From positions 1 to 46,203 of the IMG/VR virus record IMGVR_UViG_3300042558_002558: 46,203 bases of DNA, one strand, 5' to 3'. The notes below the pieces were generated by a model, which was given only the letters and a program-made list of their open reading frames with translations, had not been told where the DNA came from and did no database searches. Source of the stretch: a virus. Position 1 is the first letter of the stretch. Each line of letters starts with the position of its first letter. Shown one piece after another: positions 1 through 8,986 of this stretch. The position numbers and the translations under genes were made by a program.

Positions 1-1
1 T

Positions 2-1483
2 TCGGGTATAGATGGAACAAGCGGAAGTGCAGGAACTTCGGGAATTTCGGGAACTGCTGGAACAAGTGGAACTGCAGGAACTTCAGGTACAAGTGGAATA
101 AGTGGAACATCCGGAACGGCTGGAACAAGCGGAACTTCGGGAATCGATGGAAGTAGTGGAACATCGGGAATCGATGGAACTTTTGGAACTAGTGGAACTG
201 CTGGAACAAGTGGAACTGCTGGAACATCAGGAACTTCGGGAATTGATGGAACTTCAGGTATAGATGGAACGAGTGGAAGTGCAGGAACATCAGGAACTAC
301 TGGAACAAGCGGAACTGCAGGAACTTCTGGAACTGCTGGAACAAGCGGTATTAGTGGAACATCAGGTACAAGTGGTATAGATGGAACATCGGGAACTGCT
401 GGAACAAGCGGTAGTGCTGGAACATCTGGTACTAGTGGATTAGATGGAACATTCTTTGGTAGTAGTGGAACAAGCGGAACTTCGGGAACAACGGGTACGA
501 GTGGGACTGCAGGAACAAGCGGAACTGCAGGAACATCGGGAACAAGCGGTGTGGATGGGACAAGTGGAACTGCTGGAACATCTGGTACGAGTGGTATCAA
601 TGGAACAAGCGGAACTAGTGGAACATCGGGCACATCAGCAACTTCGGGAACAAGTGGTTTAGATGGAACTTTCTTTGGTTCATCAGGAACTTCAGGAACT
701 TCTGGAGAAAGTGGAACATCAGGTATTGATGGTTCACATGGAACATCAGGAACTTCGGGAACAAGCGGAAGAGATGGAACATTCTTTGGAAGTAGTGGAA
801 CTTCAGGTACAAGTGGTGTAAGTGGAACAAGCGGAACTACGGGTACAAGTGGTAGTAGTGGAACGAGTGGATTGGATGGAACATTCTTTGGAAGTAGTGG
901 AACATCGGGAAGCAGTGGAACATCAGGTATTAGTGGTTCTGCGGGAACTTCGGGAACTGCTGGAACGAGTGGAACAAGTGGTTTAGATGGAACATACTTT
1001 GGTTCATCGGGAACTTCGGGTATAACAGGAACTTCGGGAACAACTGGAACATCTGGTACAGCAGGAACTTCGGGAACAAGCGGTTTAGATGGAACATTCT
1101 TTGGAAGTAGTGGAACTTCAGGAACATCAGGAACTTCGGGAACTACAGGAACATCAGGTTCTTCGGGAACAAGCGGTTTGGATGGAACATACTTTGGTTC
1201 TTCGGGAACTTCGGGAACATCTGGTACATCTGGAAGTGATGGAACAAATGGAACATCAGGAACATCTGGTACTAGTGGATTAGATGGAACTTTCTTTGGT
1301 TCATCTGGTACAAGTGGAAGTAGTGGAACTTCTGGATTGGATGGCTCAAACGGAACTTCGGGAACATCAGGAACAAGCGGTTTGGATGGAACATACTTTG
1401 GTTCTTCGGGAACTTCGGGAACTTCAGGCTCATCAGGAACTTCAGCAACAAGTGGAACGAGTGGAACATCGGGTACATCCGGA
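2..1483 (+). repeat. Collagen-like Gly-X-Y repeat tract with periodic aromatic stutter
   Basis: The tract encodes about 165 Gly-X-Y triplets in a 9-nt rhythm (Gly-Thr-Ser-Gly...). An extra residue breaks the triplet register at each GT(F/Y)FG motif. The Asp codon of these motifs is at 443, 662, 773, 875, 986, 1088, 1181, 1283 and 1385, so after 662 the spacing is 93-111 nt (31-37 residues). Serine is coded by all six codons, so the DNA repeat is much less regular than the protein repeat. Confidence 0.9.
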
Positions 1484-1936
1484 CTTTTATTATTAACTGG
1501 AACAACTGATAATGGTGTAATAACTTATGTTAACGCAACCGGATTTGGACAAGTTGAAAGTAGTTTTAAATTTGATTCTAGCAAATTAGAAGTTACTGGT
1601 TCTGTAAACCCAACTATTTATAGTGAAACTCATGCTTCTTTAGGAACGGGTGGTAGTGTAACTTTAGATTTAGCAACGGCTAATAACTTTACAAGAACTG
1701 TAAATGCGAACACAACATTTACATTTGGTAGCCCACCACCTAATAGAGCATTTGGATTTACAATAGCATTGGTAAATGCAGGAGCATATGTTATAACTTG
1801 GCCAAACACTGTTAGATGGGCAGGAGCAACCGCACCAATATTAACATCAGCTGGAACTGATGTATTGACTTTCTATACTTTGGATGGTGGTAATAACTAC
1901 TATGGTTTCTTAATTGGATTAAACATGTCAACTTAA
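2..1936 (+). CDS. Collagen-like tail fibre protein, 5' end outside window
   Basis: The reading frame is already open at base 2, so the start lies upstream. About 494 residues of Gly-X-Y triplets (mostly GTS, with GTA, GIS, GID, GLD) form a stalk up to base 1483. The stalk is interrupted nine times by an aromatic motif GxDGT(F/Y)FGSSG. After it comes a module reading [11 protein letters not shown], shared with the large fibre at 4035-8939. The C-terminal ~90 residues ([14 protein letters not shown]...[31 protein letters not shown]) match a domain common at the tips of phage tail fibres. No S74 chaperone is visible. Probable role: distal receptor-binding fibre with a trimeric collagen-like shaft. 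The fibre call is from repeat type, tip domain and neighbours; the receptor is unknown. Confidence 0.85.
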   Translation, partial: SGIDGTSGSAGTSGISGTAGTSGTAGTSGTSGISGTSGTAGTSGTSGIDGSSGTSGIDGTFGTSGTAGTSGTAGTSGTSGIDGTSGIDGTSGSAGTSGTTGTSGTAGTSGTAGTSGISGTSGTSGIDGTSGTAGTSGSAGTSGTSGLDGTFFGSSGTSGTSGTTGTSGTAGTSGTAGTSGTSGVDGTSGTAGTSGTSGINGTSGTSGTSGTSATSGTSGLDGTFFGSSGTSGTSGESGTSGIDGSHGTSGTSGTSGRDGTFFGSSGTSGTSGVSGTSGTTGTSGSSGTSGLDGTFFGSSGTSGSSGTSGISGSAGTSGTAGTSGTSGLDGTYFGSSGTSGITGTSGTTGTSGTAGTSGTSGLDGTFFGSSGTSGTSGTSGTTGTSGSSGTSGLDGTYFGSSGTSGTSGTSGSDGTNGTSGTSGTSGLDGTFFGSSGTSGSSGTSGLDGSNGTSGTSGTSGLDGTYFGSSGTSGTSGSSGTSATSGTSGTSGTSGLLLLTGTTDNGVITYVNATGFGQVESSFKFDSSKLEVTGSVNPTIYSETHASLGTGGSVTLDLATANNFTRTVNANTTFTFGSPPPNRAFGFTIALVNAGAYVITWPNTVRWAGATAPILTSAGTDVLTFYTLDGGNNYYGFLIGLNMST

Positions 1937-1949
1937 AATATGAATAGTT

Positions 1950-2846
1950 ATGGGAATATTTAGAAGATTAGTGCCATTGGATGGTGGGGGAGAGCCCATT
2001 CCATTTAAAATTCAAGTAACAACTACTTCGAATGGGCAAATATTTACATTACCATTGGTAAGTTTTGGTTCGTTTGCAACGGATATTGAAGTAGCTTGGG
2101 GAGATGCTACTCCCACTTCCACAATAACATCTGTAGGCGATTCTGATAGAATACATACATATGCAACCGCTGGAGTTTATACTGTTGAAATAATTGGTCA
2201 GATGCCTGGATTTAAAGTTAATAATAATGCGGCAATACGTTCACTTATTACGGGCATTATAGATTTTGGTAGAGTTGGTTTAAGAACTTTAGATTTTAAC
2301 GGATGTACAAATATAACATCTATACCAGCTAGTGGCACAATGGAAGTTGGTTATAGAGGATTGAATAATATAATTTCTTTTGCGGGATTTATGAGAGGTA
2401 CAGGAATAACTTCCATACCTGCTGATATATTTGATTTTTCACCATCAGCAACAACATTTAGTGATATATTTTCATTTACATCGGTAACGGCTATACCAAC
2501 GGGATTGTTTGATAATTCTACAAATGCAAATAGTTTCGCATCGGCATTTAACTCATGTACATTATTGAATACATATTCTGCTAATCTATTTGCAAGTTCA
2601 ACAAATGCAATTAACTTTTCATCAACATTTAGAAATTGTTTAGCATTAACATTTGCACAACAATTTACAGCAAATACCTCCGTAACAATATTTGATAATG
2701 TGTATAATATGTCAACTACATCAAACGCTTTAGATGGTAATGCACCTACACTTTGGTCAAGAAGTCCAACACCATCTGGAACTGATGCATTCAACAATTG
2801 TACAGGTTTGGATAATTTTGCATCAATACCCCTAAATTTTAAATAA
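1950..2846 (+). CDS. PKD-like plus BspA/DUF285-type repeat surface protein, tail-associated
   Basis: 298 aa with no signal peptide. Residues ~15-90 look like a PKD/Ig-like domain: IEVAWGD, then HTYATAGVYTVEI, the usual WGDG...H.Y...G.Y.V.. pattern. Residues ~100-290 carry ~23-residue repeats of the BspA leucine-rich or DUF285 type (ITSIPADIF, VTAIPTGLFD, FASAFNSCTLLN, FSSTFRNC). Such proteins usually mediate surface binding in Bacteroidetes, Firmicutes and their phages. It starts 13 nt after the collagen-like fibre and precedes a tail chaperone-like gene, so I read it as a tail adhesin or accessory fibre. The domain types are well supported; attachment to the virion is inference. Confidence 0.7.
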   Translation: MGIFRRLVPLDGGGEPIPFKIQVTTTSNGQIFTLPLVSFGSFATDIEVAWGDATPTSTITSVGDSDRIHTYATAGVYTVEIIGQMPGFKVNNNAAIRSLITGIIDFGRVGLRTLDFNGCTNITSIPASGTMEVGYRGLNNIISFAGFMRGTGITSIPADIFDFSPSATTFSDIFSFTSVTAIPTGLFDNSTNANSFASAFNSCTLLNTYSANLFASSTNAINFSSTFRNCLALTFAQQFTANTSVTIFDNVYNMSTTSNALDGNAPTLWSRSPTPSGTDAFNNCTGLDNFASIPLNFK

Positions 2847-2847
2847 T

Positions 2848-3294
2848 ATGTATTTAAGAATTATAGAAGAAAATATAGAATACCCATATAGTGTAGAACA
2901 ACTTAGAAAAGATGCTTATAATGTAAGCTTTCCGGAAACTATATCCGATTCTACATTAGAAGAATTTGGATTATATAAAGTTGAATTAACTCCTAAACCA
3001 AACGATTACACAAAAAATATTATCGAAGGAACTCCCATTCTAACGGATGGTGTGTATTATCAAAATTGGATTCAAACTGATGCAAGTGAAACTGAAATAA
3101 GTGGAAGGATAATACAAAAATGGGCAGAGATTAGAGAACATAGAAGTGAATTACTTAAAGAGTGTGATTGGACAGTTTTATCCGATACACCACTAAGTAG
3201 TTCACTTGAAAATTGGAAAACATATAGACAAGAATTGAGAGATATTACATCACAAGAAAATCCTTTCAATATTATCTGGCCAAATCAACCATAA
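2848..3294 (+). CDS. Phage tail assembly chaperone-like protein
   Basis: 148 aa. The C-terminal third has the signature of the Phage_tail_APC type (PF16778-like) of tail-fibre assembly proteins: IREHRSELLKECDWTVLSD, then WKTYRQELRDI, ending NIIWPNQP. The first half (residues 1-80) is variable and matches nothing I recognise. Members usually follow the fibre gene they serve and are thought to help fibre assembly or attachment. Here it starts one base after the preceding stop, so it is cotranscribed with the BspA-like gene and probably with the fibre before that. Confidence 0.75.
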   Translation: MYLRIIEENIEYPYSVEQLRKDAYNVSFPETISDSTLEEFGLYKVELTPKPNDYTKNIIEGTPILTDGVYYQNWIQTDASETEISGRIIQKWAEIREHRSELLKECDWTVLSDTPLSSSLENWKTYRQELRDITSQENPFNIIWPNQP

Positions 3295-3316
3295 ACCATC
3301 AAAAGATAATTAAAAT

Positions 3317-3327
3317 TATATTTATAC
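3317..3327 (+). promoter_or_regulatory. Candidate phage late promoter motif (TATATTTATAC)
   Basis: TATATTTATAC lies 14 nt before the start codon at 3342, in a 47-nt gap. Related motifs sit at 23843, 26809, 44623 and 45093, each before a start codon with an A-rich leader. I see no TTG box about 20 nt upstream here, unlike the host-type sites at 9240, 10425 and 32632. The core also occurs by chance inside genes (for example near 42364) in this AT-rich DNA, so this is a candidate only. Confidence 0.4.
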
Positions 3328-3341
3328 ATAAATAAGGTAAA

Positions 3342-3674
3342 ATGAAAATACATAGTCCCAGTTTCTCCGGTTCAATAACGCAAGACTTAAATAATGCTTA
3401 TGCTAATTTAAGTGGTTCGTTTACCGGCTCTGTTACGGGTTCATTTACCGGAGATATTAATGTATCAGCAGCTACATTTAATGAACTGACAGTTACTCAG
3501 ACTATTGATATCGGTTCTACAACTGCTAATATACAACAAATAACAGGTTCGGTTTTTATAACAGGTTCAGTAACGGTAGATGGGAATGTAAACACAATAA
3601 ACGGAGGACAAGTGCAAGTGGATGGCGTGAATATATTAGATTCAGCTATCGCATTCGCAATTGCTTTAGGATAA
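3342..3674 (+). CDS. Small fibre-like structural protein
   Basis: 110 aa, low in charged residues and rich in Gly, Ser, Thr and Val. The text is repetitive (GSFTGSVTGSFTGDI, ITGSVFITGSVTVDG). This beta-rich style matches the N-terminal half of the large fibre at 4035-8939, which contains similar VTGS...TGS strands, so it may be a short homologous fibre or fibre-base segment. It has its own leader with the TATATTTATAC motif and ends 16 nt before the next structural gene. Precise function unknown. Confidence 0.6.
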   Translation: MKIHSPSFSGSITQDLNNAYANLSGSFTGSVTGSFTGDINVSAATFNELTVTQTIDIGSTTANIQQITGSVFITGSVTVDGNVNTINGGQVQVDGVNILDSAIAFAIALG

Positions 3675-3690
3675 AACATAAAATAAAAAA

Positions 3691-4023
3691 ATGGCAAACG
3701 TATTTAAAAATAGTGTAACTGGTTCGATAGGACTGACTAATACGAAAGTATATCAGGCACCTGCTGGTACTGTTACTACTGTAATTGGTTTAAGTGTTGC
3801 AAATGTGCTTACACAAAATATAAGTGTGAATGTAACTGTAACCGATTCATCCGCTACTAAAACAAATCATTTAGTAAAAAATGCTTTGATTACTGAAGGC
3901 GGGTCTATAGTAGTAATTGGTGGAGACCAAAAAGTAGTATTGGAGGCTAATGATTTTATATCAGTAGTTTCAACTCAAGCAACATCGGCTGATGTAATTG
4001 TTTCAGTTTTAGAAATATCGTAA
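3691..4023 (+). CDS. Small virion structural protein, unknown role
   Basis: 110 aa, predicted all-beta from alternating hydrophobic strands: NSVTGSIGLTNTKVYQAP, then VTTVIGLSVANV, ISVNVTVTDS, VVIGGDQKVVLEANDFISVVS. Proteins of this size and style occur among neck/tail structural genes of T4-like phages, but I cannot name a family. The start follows an A-rich leader without a Shine-Dalgarno sequence, typical of Bacteroidota. It lies between two fibre-type genes with short gaps, so a tail role is likely. Function not assigned. Confidence 0.55.
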   Translation: MANVFKNSVTGSIGLTNTKVYQAPAGTVTTVIGLSVANVLTQNISVNVTVTDSSATKTNHLVKNALITEGGSIVVIGGDQKVVLEANDFISVVSTQATSADVIVSVLEIS

Positions 4024-4034
4024 AGTTTTAATTA

Positions 4035-7000
4035 ATGGCGTATAACGGCAAAGCACCTAATGGATTCAATCAACTAAGCTCAAGCTTAGTAGCACTATTT
4101 GTGAGTGGAAGTAGATCTGCGGATTTTCAACCAACTGCATCACAATTTTTCGGCAGTGTATCCTCCTCTGCTTTTTTGGGTGATGGTTCGGGTTTAACAA
4201 ATTTATCAGTTGATTCATTAGGAGATATAACAACATTAAAATCCGGCTCAACTACGGCAGTTATTTCTCCAAATCAGGGATTACGAGTTAATACGGCATT
4301 AACGGTAAGAGATTTTTTAATTGTAACTGGTTCAACTACTATTGGTAGTAATTTAGTAGTAACGGGTTCAATAACAACTAATAATAATATCACTTATAAT
4401 GGTGGTAGTGATTTTACAATTTCAAATAGTGGAAATGGTAATCTTATAGTTGATACAAATGGAGCAGGAAAAATATTATTACAAAGTCCAACCGAAATCA
4501 CAGGCAATTCTTTAGTTACTGGAGATTTAAGAATAACTGGAACATTATCAGCTAGTTTAGTATCAACTACATTTATTACATCATCTCAGTTAAATGTATC
4601 TACTAATTTAATTACAATGAACACCGATTCTAATACAATTAGATATGGTGGTATTGCGGTAATAGATTCGGGTTCAGCACCATATAGAAGTGGTTCATTA
4701 TTATTTGATTCGGTGCAAGATAGATGGATATATGTTCATCAAGCAGCTTCTGGGAATACAATAACCTCATCTATTTTAATGATGGGGCCTGAAACATATA
4801 ATTCATTAGGAAGTGAAACTCAAATAACTAGAAACCGATTAACAAAAGGTTCGGCAGGACAAAGTGGTGAACATATTTCCGATTCTAATATAGAAGATAA
4901 TGGTTCAAAAGTAAGAGTAAATTCAAATACAGAAATTACAGGTTCATTAATTGTTACTGGTGATAAAATAACAGTAAACGCTATTGGTGGAGATGAGGGA
5001 GGTGAAATTTTATTAGGAAAAGCAATAACCAACACAACACTTGTAGGTGAAGGTGTAACAATAGATGTTTTTCAAAATAGATTAAGATTTTTTGAGCAAG
5101 GTGGAACTGCTAGAGGAGGGTATCTTGATATATCTACTTTAACTGCGGGAGTTGGAACAAATTTAGTAACTGCGGGAACGTCGGGAACATCTGGTACATC
5201 GGGTACAAGTGGAGTTAATGGTACTAGTGGAACTTCAGGTTCTTCAGGAACATCAGCTACAAGTGGAACATCGGGTGTAAGTGGAACTTCAGGTTCTTCG
5301 GGAACATCAGGAACTTCGGGAGTTAGTGGAAGTAGTGGAACAAGTGGAACGAGTGGAAGTAGTGGAACATCAGCAACATCGGGAACTTCGGGAAGTAGTG
5401 GAACTAGAGGAACAAGTGGAACATCAGGTACAAGTGCAACATCAGGTTCAAGCGGAAGTAGTGGAAGTAGTGGTTCTTCGGGGACAAGTGGTGTAAGTGG
5501 AGCCGGTGGAACTTCGGGTTCATCAGGTACAAGTGGAACATCGGGTAGTAGTGGAACATCAGCAACGGCGGGTTCATCAGGAACTTCGGGAACTAGAGGA
5601 ACATCAGGAACTTCGGGAACTTCAGCAACAAGCGGAACTAGTGGGACAAGTGGAACATCAGCAACCGCAGGTTCGAGTGGAAGTAGTGGTAGTAGTGGAA
5701 CTTCGGGAAGTAGTGGAACTTCTGCAACAAGCGGAAGTAGTGGAACTTCAGGAACATCAGGTACAAGTGGAACATCAGCAACTGCGGGTTCTTCGGGAAC
5801 AAGCGGTAGTAGTGGGACTAGTGGTATAAGTGGAGCAGGTGGTTCTTCGGGAACTACTGGTAGTAGTGGAACGAGTGGAACATCAGGAACATCTGCAACA
5901 AGCGGAACAAGTGGAACATCTGCGACAAGCGGAACATCGGCAACTTCGGGAAGTAGTGGTAGTTCTGGTATTACTGGAGCAGGTGGAGGAAGTGGTTCTT
6001 CGGGAAGTAGTGGAACAAGTGGAACATCTGCAACTGCAGGTAGTAGTGGAACGAGTGGAACTAGAGGGACAAGTGGAACTTCAGGAACAAGTGGTATAAG
6101 TGGAGCAGGTGGTTCTTCGGGTCTGACTGGTTCTTCGGGAACTTCGGGAACGAGTGGAACTTCAGGAACATCAGCAACTGCGGGTAGTAGTGGAACGAGT
6201 GGAACTAGAGGGACAAGTGGAACTTCAGGAACATCAGCAACTTCGGGAACGAGTGGAAGTAGTGGAAGTAGTGGTTCATCGGGAGCACAAGGAACTTCAG
6301 GCTCAGCAGGAACTTCGGGAACAAGTGGAACTTCGGGAACAAGCGGAACATCCGGCACCTCAGCAACAAGCGGAACATCGGGAACATCAGCAACAAGTGG
6401 AAGTGGTGGTAGTAGTGGAACGAGTGGAACTAGAGGAACATCGGGAACTTCGGGAACGAGTGGTGTGAGTGGAGCATCTGGCTCAAGCGGAAGTAGTGGA
6501 ACATCGGGAACAAGCGGAACATCAGCAACTTCGGGAACAAGCGGAACATCCGCAACTTCGGGAACGAGTGGTTCATCTGGTACAAGTGGAACTAGCGGAA
6601 CTTCAGCAACGAGTGGAACATCAGCAACTTCGGGAACAAGCGGAACATCAGCAACTTCGGGAAGTAGTGGTGTAAGTGGAACTTCAGGAACTTCGGGAAC
6701 GGGTGGTAGTAGTGGAACAAGTGGAACTAGAGGAACATCAGGAACTTCGGGAACTTCAGCAACATCAGGAACTTCAGCAACAAGCGGAACTTCCGGTTCA
6801 TCTGGTACAAGTGGGTTATCGGGAGCAACAGGTTCATCGGGAAGTAGTGGAACATCGGGAACTTCAGGAACATCTGCAACAAGTGGAACGGGTGGAAGTA
6901 GTGGAACTTCCGGAACATCAGGAACATCAGCAACAAGCGGAACTTCAGCAACGAGTGGAACGAGTGGAACTTCAGCAACTTCTGGAACAAGTGGAACTAG

Positions 7001-8939
7001 GGGGACAAGTGGAACTTCGGGAACATCCGGAACAAGTGGAACATCGGCAACATCAGGAACTTCGGGAACATCAGCAACATCAGGAACTTCGGGAGCTAGT
7101 GGAACAAATGGAGTATTATCATTAACAGGAGCAACTGATAATGGTTTAATAACATTAAATGGAACGGCACCAAATGCAACAGTTGAAACTAATTTAACAT
7201 TCGATGGAGCAACACTTACATTAACAGGTGACCAAATCGTAAGAGCAGCGGCAACACAAGATGGTGTAAGATTAGTTGGTAGAGCAGGTGGAACTGGAAA
7301 CTTCAGAGTAAGTATTACTCCTGAAACTTTATCGGCAGATAGAACCCTAACTCTTGCTAATGGTAATACTACCTTAGTAACGGGAACGATGGTTTCTACT
7401 ACGAGAACTATCACAATAAATGGAACTACAAACCAAGTAGTTTCATCAGCAGGTGGACAAGATTTATCATCAAATAGAACTTGGACATTATCCCTACCAC
7501 AAAATATTCATACAGCAGCAACTCCAACATTTGGTGGATTAACTCTTTCGGGAGCACAATCTATAACAGGTGGTGGATTAACTATAAGAACTGCGGCAAC
7601 GCAAGATGGTGTAATAATAGCAGGTAGAGCAGGTGGAACGGGTACTTTTGATGTAACAATTTCTCCAACAACTCTAACCGCTGATAGAACTTTAACTCTA
7701 GCCGATGGTAATACTATATTGGTTGGTGGGACAATGCTTACAACGGCTAGAAGTATATCTACAACTGGAGGTATTACGGGTGGAGGTGATTTATCAGCAG
7801 ATAGAACATTCACAATTGCAGATGGTGCATTAACAAACGCTAAATTAGCAAACTCATCTATAACCGTAACTGCGGGAACTGGTATGAGTGGAGGTGGTGC
7901 AGTATCATTGGGTGGAACTGTAACATTAACAAACGCGGGTGTAACTTCAAATGTAGCAGGAACAGGTATTAGTGTAAGTGGTGCTACGGGAGCAGTAACA
8001 ATTACGAATACGGGTGTAACATCTTTAACAGGAACATCGAATCAAATTTCAGTAAGTGCTGGAACGGGAGCTGTAACATTATCAACTCCTCAAAATATTC
8101 ATACGGCAGCAACACCCACATTTGCTAGACAAACTTTAAGTGGAACGCCAACCGTATGGAGTGCAACAACTCCTGGTACAGGAAATGGTGATTTACATTT
8201 AGGTTCTGCGAGTGGAACAGCTAACGCTGGTTTTGCAATAACTTTTGGAGCAAGAGATGCAAGTTCGGGTGGAAACGGTCAAGCGGGTATCTATATTAAC
8301 TCAGATGGTTCATACGGTACAAGAATGTATATCGCTACAACCGATTCATATGCTACTGGTGCGAGAACTGCAATCAGTATTAATGAAGGTGGTGCCGTTA
8401 GTATAATAAGAAGCGGATTAACATTATCAGCAGATTCAACATCAATATCATTCTCATCTGCAACTGGAGCTAAAACAATATCAACAGGTGGTTCAACCGA
8501 TTTATTTTTAAGTCCAGGCGGTAATGTAAGAATTGGAACTGCTGGAACATCTGTAGCAGCTAAATTGCAAGTTGGTGGTGATATTAGAGCAACGGGTGAA
8601 GTTGTAGCATACGCAGCATCTGATAAAAATCTAAAGGATAATATCCAAAAAATAGAATCTCCATTAGAAATTATTTCTAAAATAGGTGGTTATACATTTG
8701 ATTGGAATAAAAATCAACAAACATATACAGGCAAAGATTACGGAGTAATTGCACAAGAAATTGAGGAAGTAATGCCTGAATTAGTAATTACTCGTGAAAG
8801 TGGTTATAAGGCAGTTAATTACGAAAAAATTATACCTTTATTGATTGAATCCATAAAAGAGCAGCAGAACGCCATAGTAGCCCAACAAACTGAAATTAAA
8901 GAGTTAAGAGAAGTAATAAACAACATTTTAAATAAGTAA
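4035..8939 (+). CDS. Large collagen-like tail fibre with C-terminal peptidase S74 chaperone
   Basis: 1634 aa. Residues 1-380 form a beta-rich N-terminal region (LGDGSGLTNLS and repeated VTGS strands), probably the virion-attachment side. Residues 381-1026 are ~215 Gly-X-Y triplets (GTS, GSS, ATS, ISGAG). Residues ~1027-1520 are a tip region with duplicated 50-residue modules, two copies of PQNIHTAATPTF, and a head-like part (GARDASSGGNGQAGIYINSDG). The last ~106 residues are an S74 intramolecular chaperone: S1529-D-K-N-L-K1534 gives the expected Ser/Lys self-cleavage dyad, followed by YGVIAQEIEEVMPELV, YEKIIPLLIESIKEQQ and a short coiled coil. In this family the chaperone drives trimerisation and then cuts itself off. 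Confidence 0.92.
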   Translation: MAYNGKAPNGFNQLSSSLVALFVSGSRSADFQPTASQFFGSVSSSAFLGDGSGLTNLSVDSLGDITTLKSGSTTAVISPNQGLRVNTALTVRDFLIVTGSTTIGSNLVVTGSITTNNNITYNGGSDFTISNSGNGNLIVDTNGAGKILLQSPTEITGNSLVTGDLRITGTLSASLVSTTFITSSQLNVSTNLITMNTDSNTIRYGGIAVIDSGSAPYRSGSLLFDSVQDRWIYVHQAASGNTITSSILMMGPETYNSLGSETQITRNRLTKGSAGQSGEHISDSNIEDNGSKVRVNSNTEITGSLIVTGDKITVNAIGGDEGGEILLGKAITNTTLVGEGVTIDVFQNRLRFFEQGGTARGGYLDISTLTAGVGTNLVTAGTSGTSGTSGTSGVNGTSGTSGSSGTSATSGTSGVSGTSGSSGTSGTSGVSGSSGTSGTSGSSGTSATSGTSGSSGTRGTSGTSGTSATSGSSGSSGSSGSSGTSGVSGAGGTSGSSGTSGTSGSSGTSATAGSSGTSGTRGTSGTSGTSATSGTSGTSGTSATAGSSGSSGSSGTSGSSGTSATSGSSGTSGTSGTSGTSATAGSSGTSGSSGTSGISGAGGSSGTTGSSGTSGTSGTSATSGTSGTSATSGTSATSGSSGSSGITGAGGGSGSSGSSGTSGTSATAGSSGTSGTRGTSGTSGTSGISGAGGSSGLTGSSGTSGTSGTSGTSATAGSSGTSGTRGTSGTSGTSATSGTSGSSGSSGSSGAQGTSGSAGTSGTSGTSGTSGTSGTSATSGTSGTSATSGSGGSSGTSGTRGTSGTSGTSGVSGASGSSGSSGTSGTSGTSATSGTSGTSATSGTSGSSGTSGTSGTSATSGTSATSGTSGTSATSGSSGVSGTSGTSGTGGSSGTSGTRGTSGTSGTSATSGTSATSGTSGSSGTSGLSGATGSSGSSGTSGTSGTSATSGTGGSSGTSGTSGTSATSGTSATSGTSGTSATSGTSGTRGTSGTSGTSGTSGTSATSGTSGTSATSGTSGASGTNGVLSLTGATDNGLITLNGTAPNATVETNLTFDGATLTLTGDQIVRAAATQDGVRLVGRAGGTGNFRVSITPETLSADRTLTLANGNTTLVTGTMVSTTRTITINGTTNQVVSSAGGQDLSSNRTWTLSLPQNIHTAATPTFGGLTLSGAQSITGGGLTIRTAATQDGVIIAGRAGGTGTFDVTISPTTLTADRTLTLADGNTILVGGTMLTTARSISTTGGITGGGDLSADRTFTIADGALTNAKLANSSITVTAGTGMSGGGAVSLGGTVTLTNAGVTSNVAGTGISVSGATGAVTITNTGVTSLTGTSNQISVSAGTGAVTLSTPQNIHTAATPTFARQTLSGTPTVWSATTPGTGNGDLHLGSASGTANAGFAITFGARDASSGGNGQAGIYINSDGSYGTRMYIATTDSYATGARTAISINEGGAVSIIRSGLTLSADSTSISFSSATGAKTISTGGSTDLFLSPGGNVRIGTAGTSVAAKLQVGGDIRATGEVVAYAASDKNLKDNIQKIESPLEIISKIGGYTFDWNKNQQTYTGKDYGVIAQEIEEVMPELVITRESGYKAVNYEKIIPLLIESIKEQQNAIVAQQTEIKELREVINNILNK
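5175..7112 (+). repeat. Long collagen-like Gly-X-Y repeat tract in the S74 fibre
   Basis: The tract covers ~646 residues in uninterrupted Gly-X-Y register, dominated by GTS, GSS, ATS and GTR, with occasional ISGAG and VSGAG. Proline is absent. Unlike the stalk at 2-1483 it lacks the GT(F/Y)FG stutter. Serine codons alternate freely between TCN and AGY, which breaks long exact DNA repeats. Other frames on both strands lack stops over this stretch, which creates large spurious ORFs. Confidence 0.9.
7242..7736 (+). repeat. Duplicated 50-residue tip module in the large fibre
   Basis: Two 150-nt modules, 7242-7391 and 7587-7736, encode nearly the same 50 residues. Both share AATQDGV, GRAGGTG, LTADRTLTLA-type text (SADRTLTLANGNT and TADRTLTLADGNT) and a final GTM. 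Starts are 345 nt apart. The intervening motif PQNIHTAATPTF (about 7495-7530) recurs at about 8089-8124. This is internal duplication in the fibre tip. Confidence 0.8.
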
Positions 8940-8986
8940 TACTTATCTAAAGTGATGTTAATATTGAATAATAAAGTTTAAAAACA

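Noticed and set aside
2-1936. Diversity-generating retroelement or phase-variable repeat system for the fibres
   Set aside because: No reverse transcriptase, template repeat or recombinase gene is seen in the window, and the DNA repeats are scrambled rather than exact.
2351-2797. 148-aa minus-strand ORF
   Set aside because: Lies entirely inside the BspA-like gene; no recognisable domain.
2-7112. CRISPR-like array impression from regular short repeats
   Set aside because: Repeats are 9-nt coding triplet units in one frame with no unique spacers.
5281-7125. Several + strand ORFs rich in Glu, His, Gln and Leu inside the large stalk, and similar ones at 444-1496
   Set aside because: Out-of-frame readings of the same 9-nt repeat, overlapping a well-supported fibre gene.
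5072-7414. 780-aa minus-strand ORF reading [11 protein letters not shown] repeats, like an elastin or proline-rich protein
   Set aside because: It is the mirror of the Gly-Thr-Ser stalk: GGN-ACN-TCN codons give no stops in this antisense frame. The + strand protein has recognisable flanking domains and neighbours; the minus-strand one has none.
8932-8946. Inverted repeat ATAAGT-AAT-ACTTAT at the end of the large fibre, as a terminator
   Set aside because: Only a 6-bp AT-rich stem with no following T-run; too weak to call.
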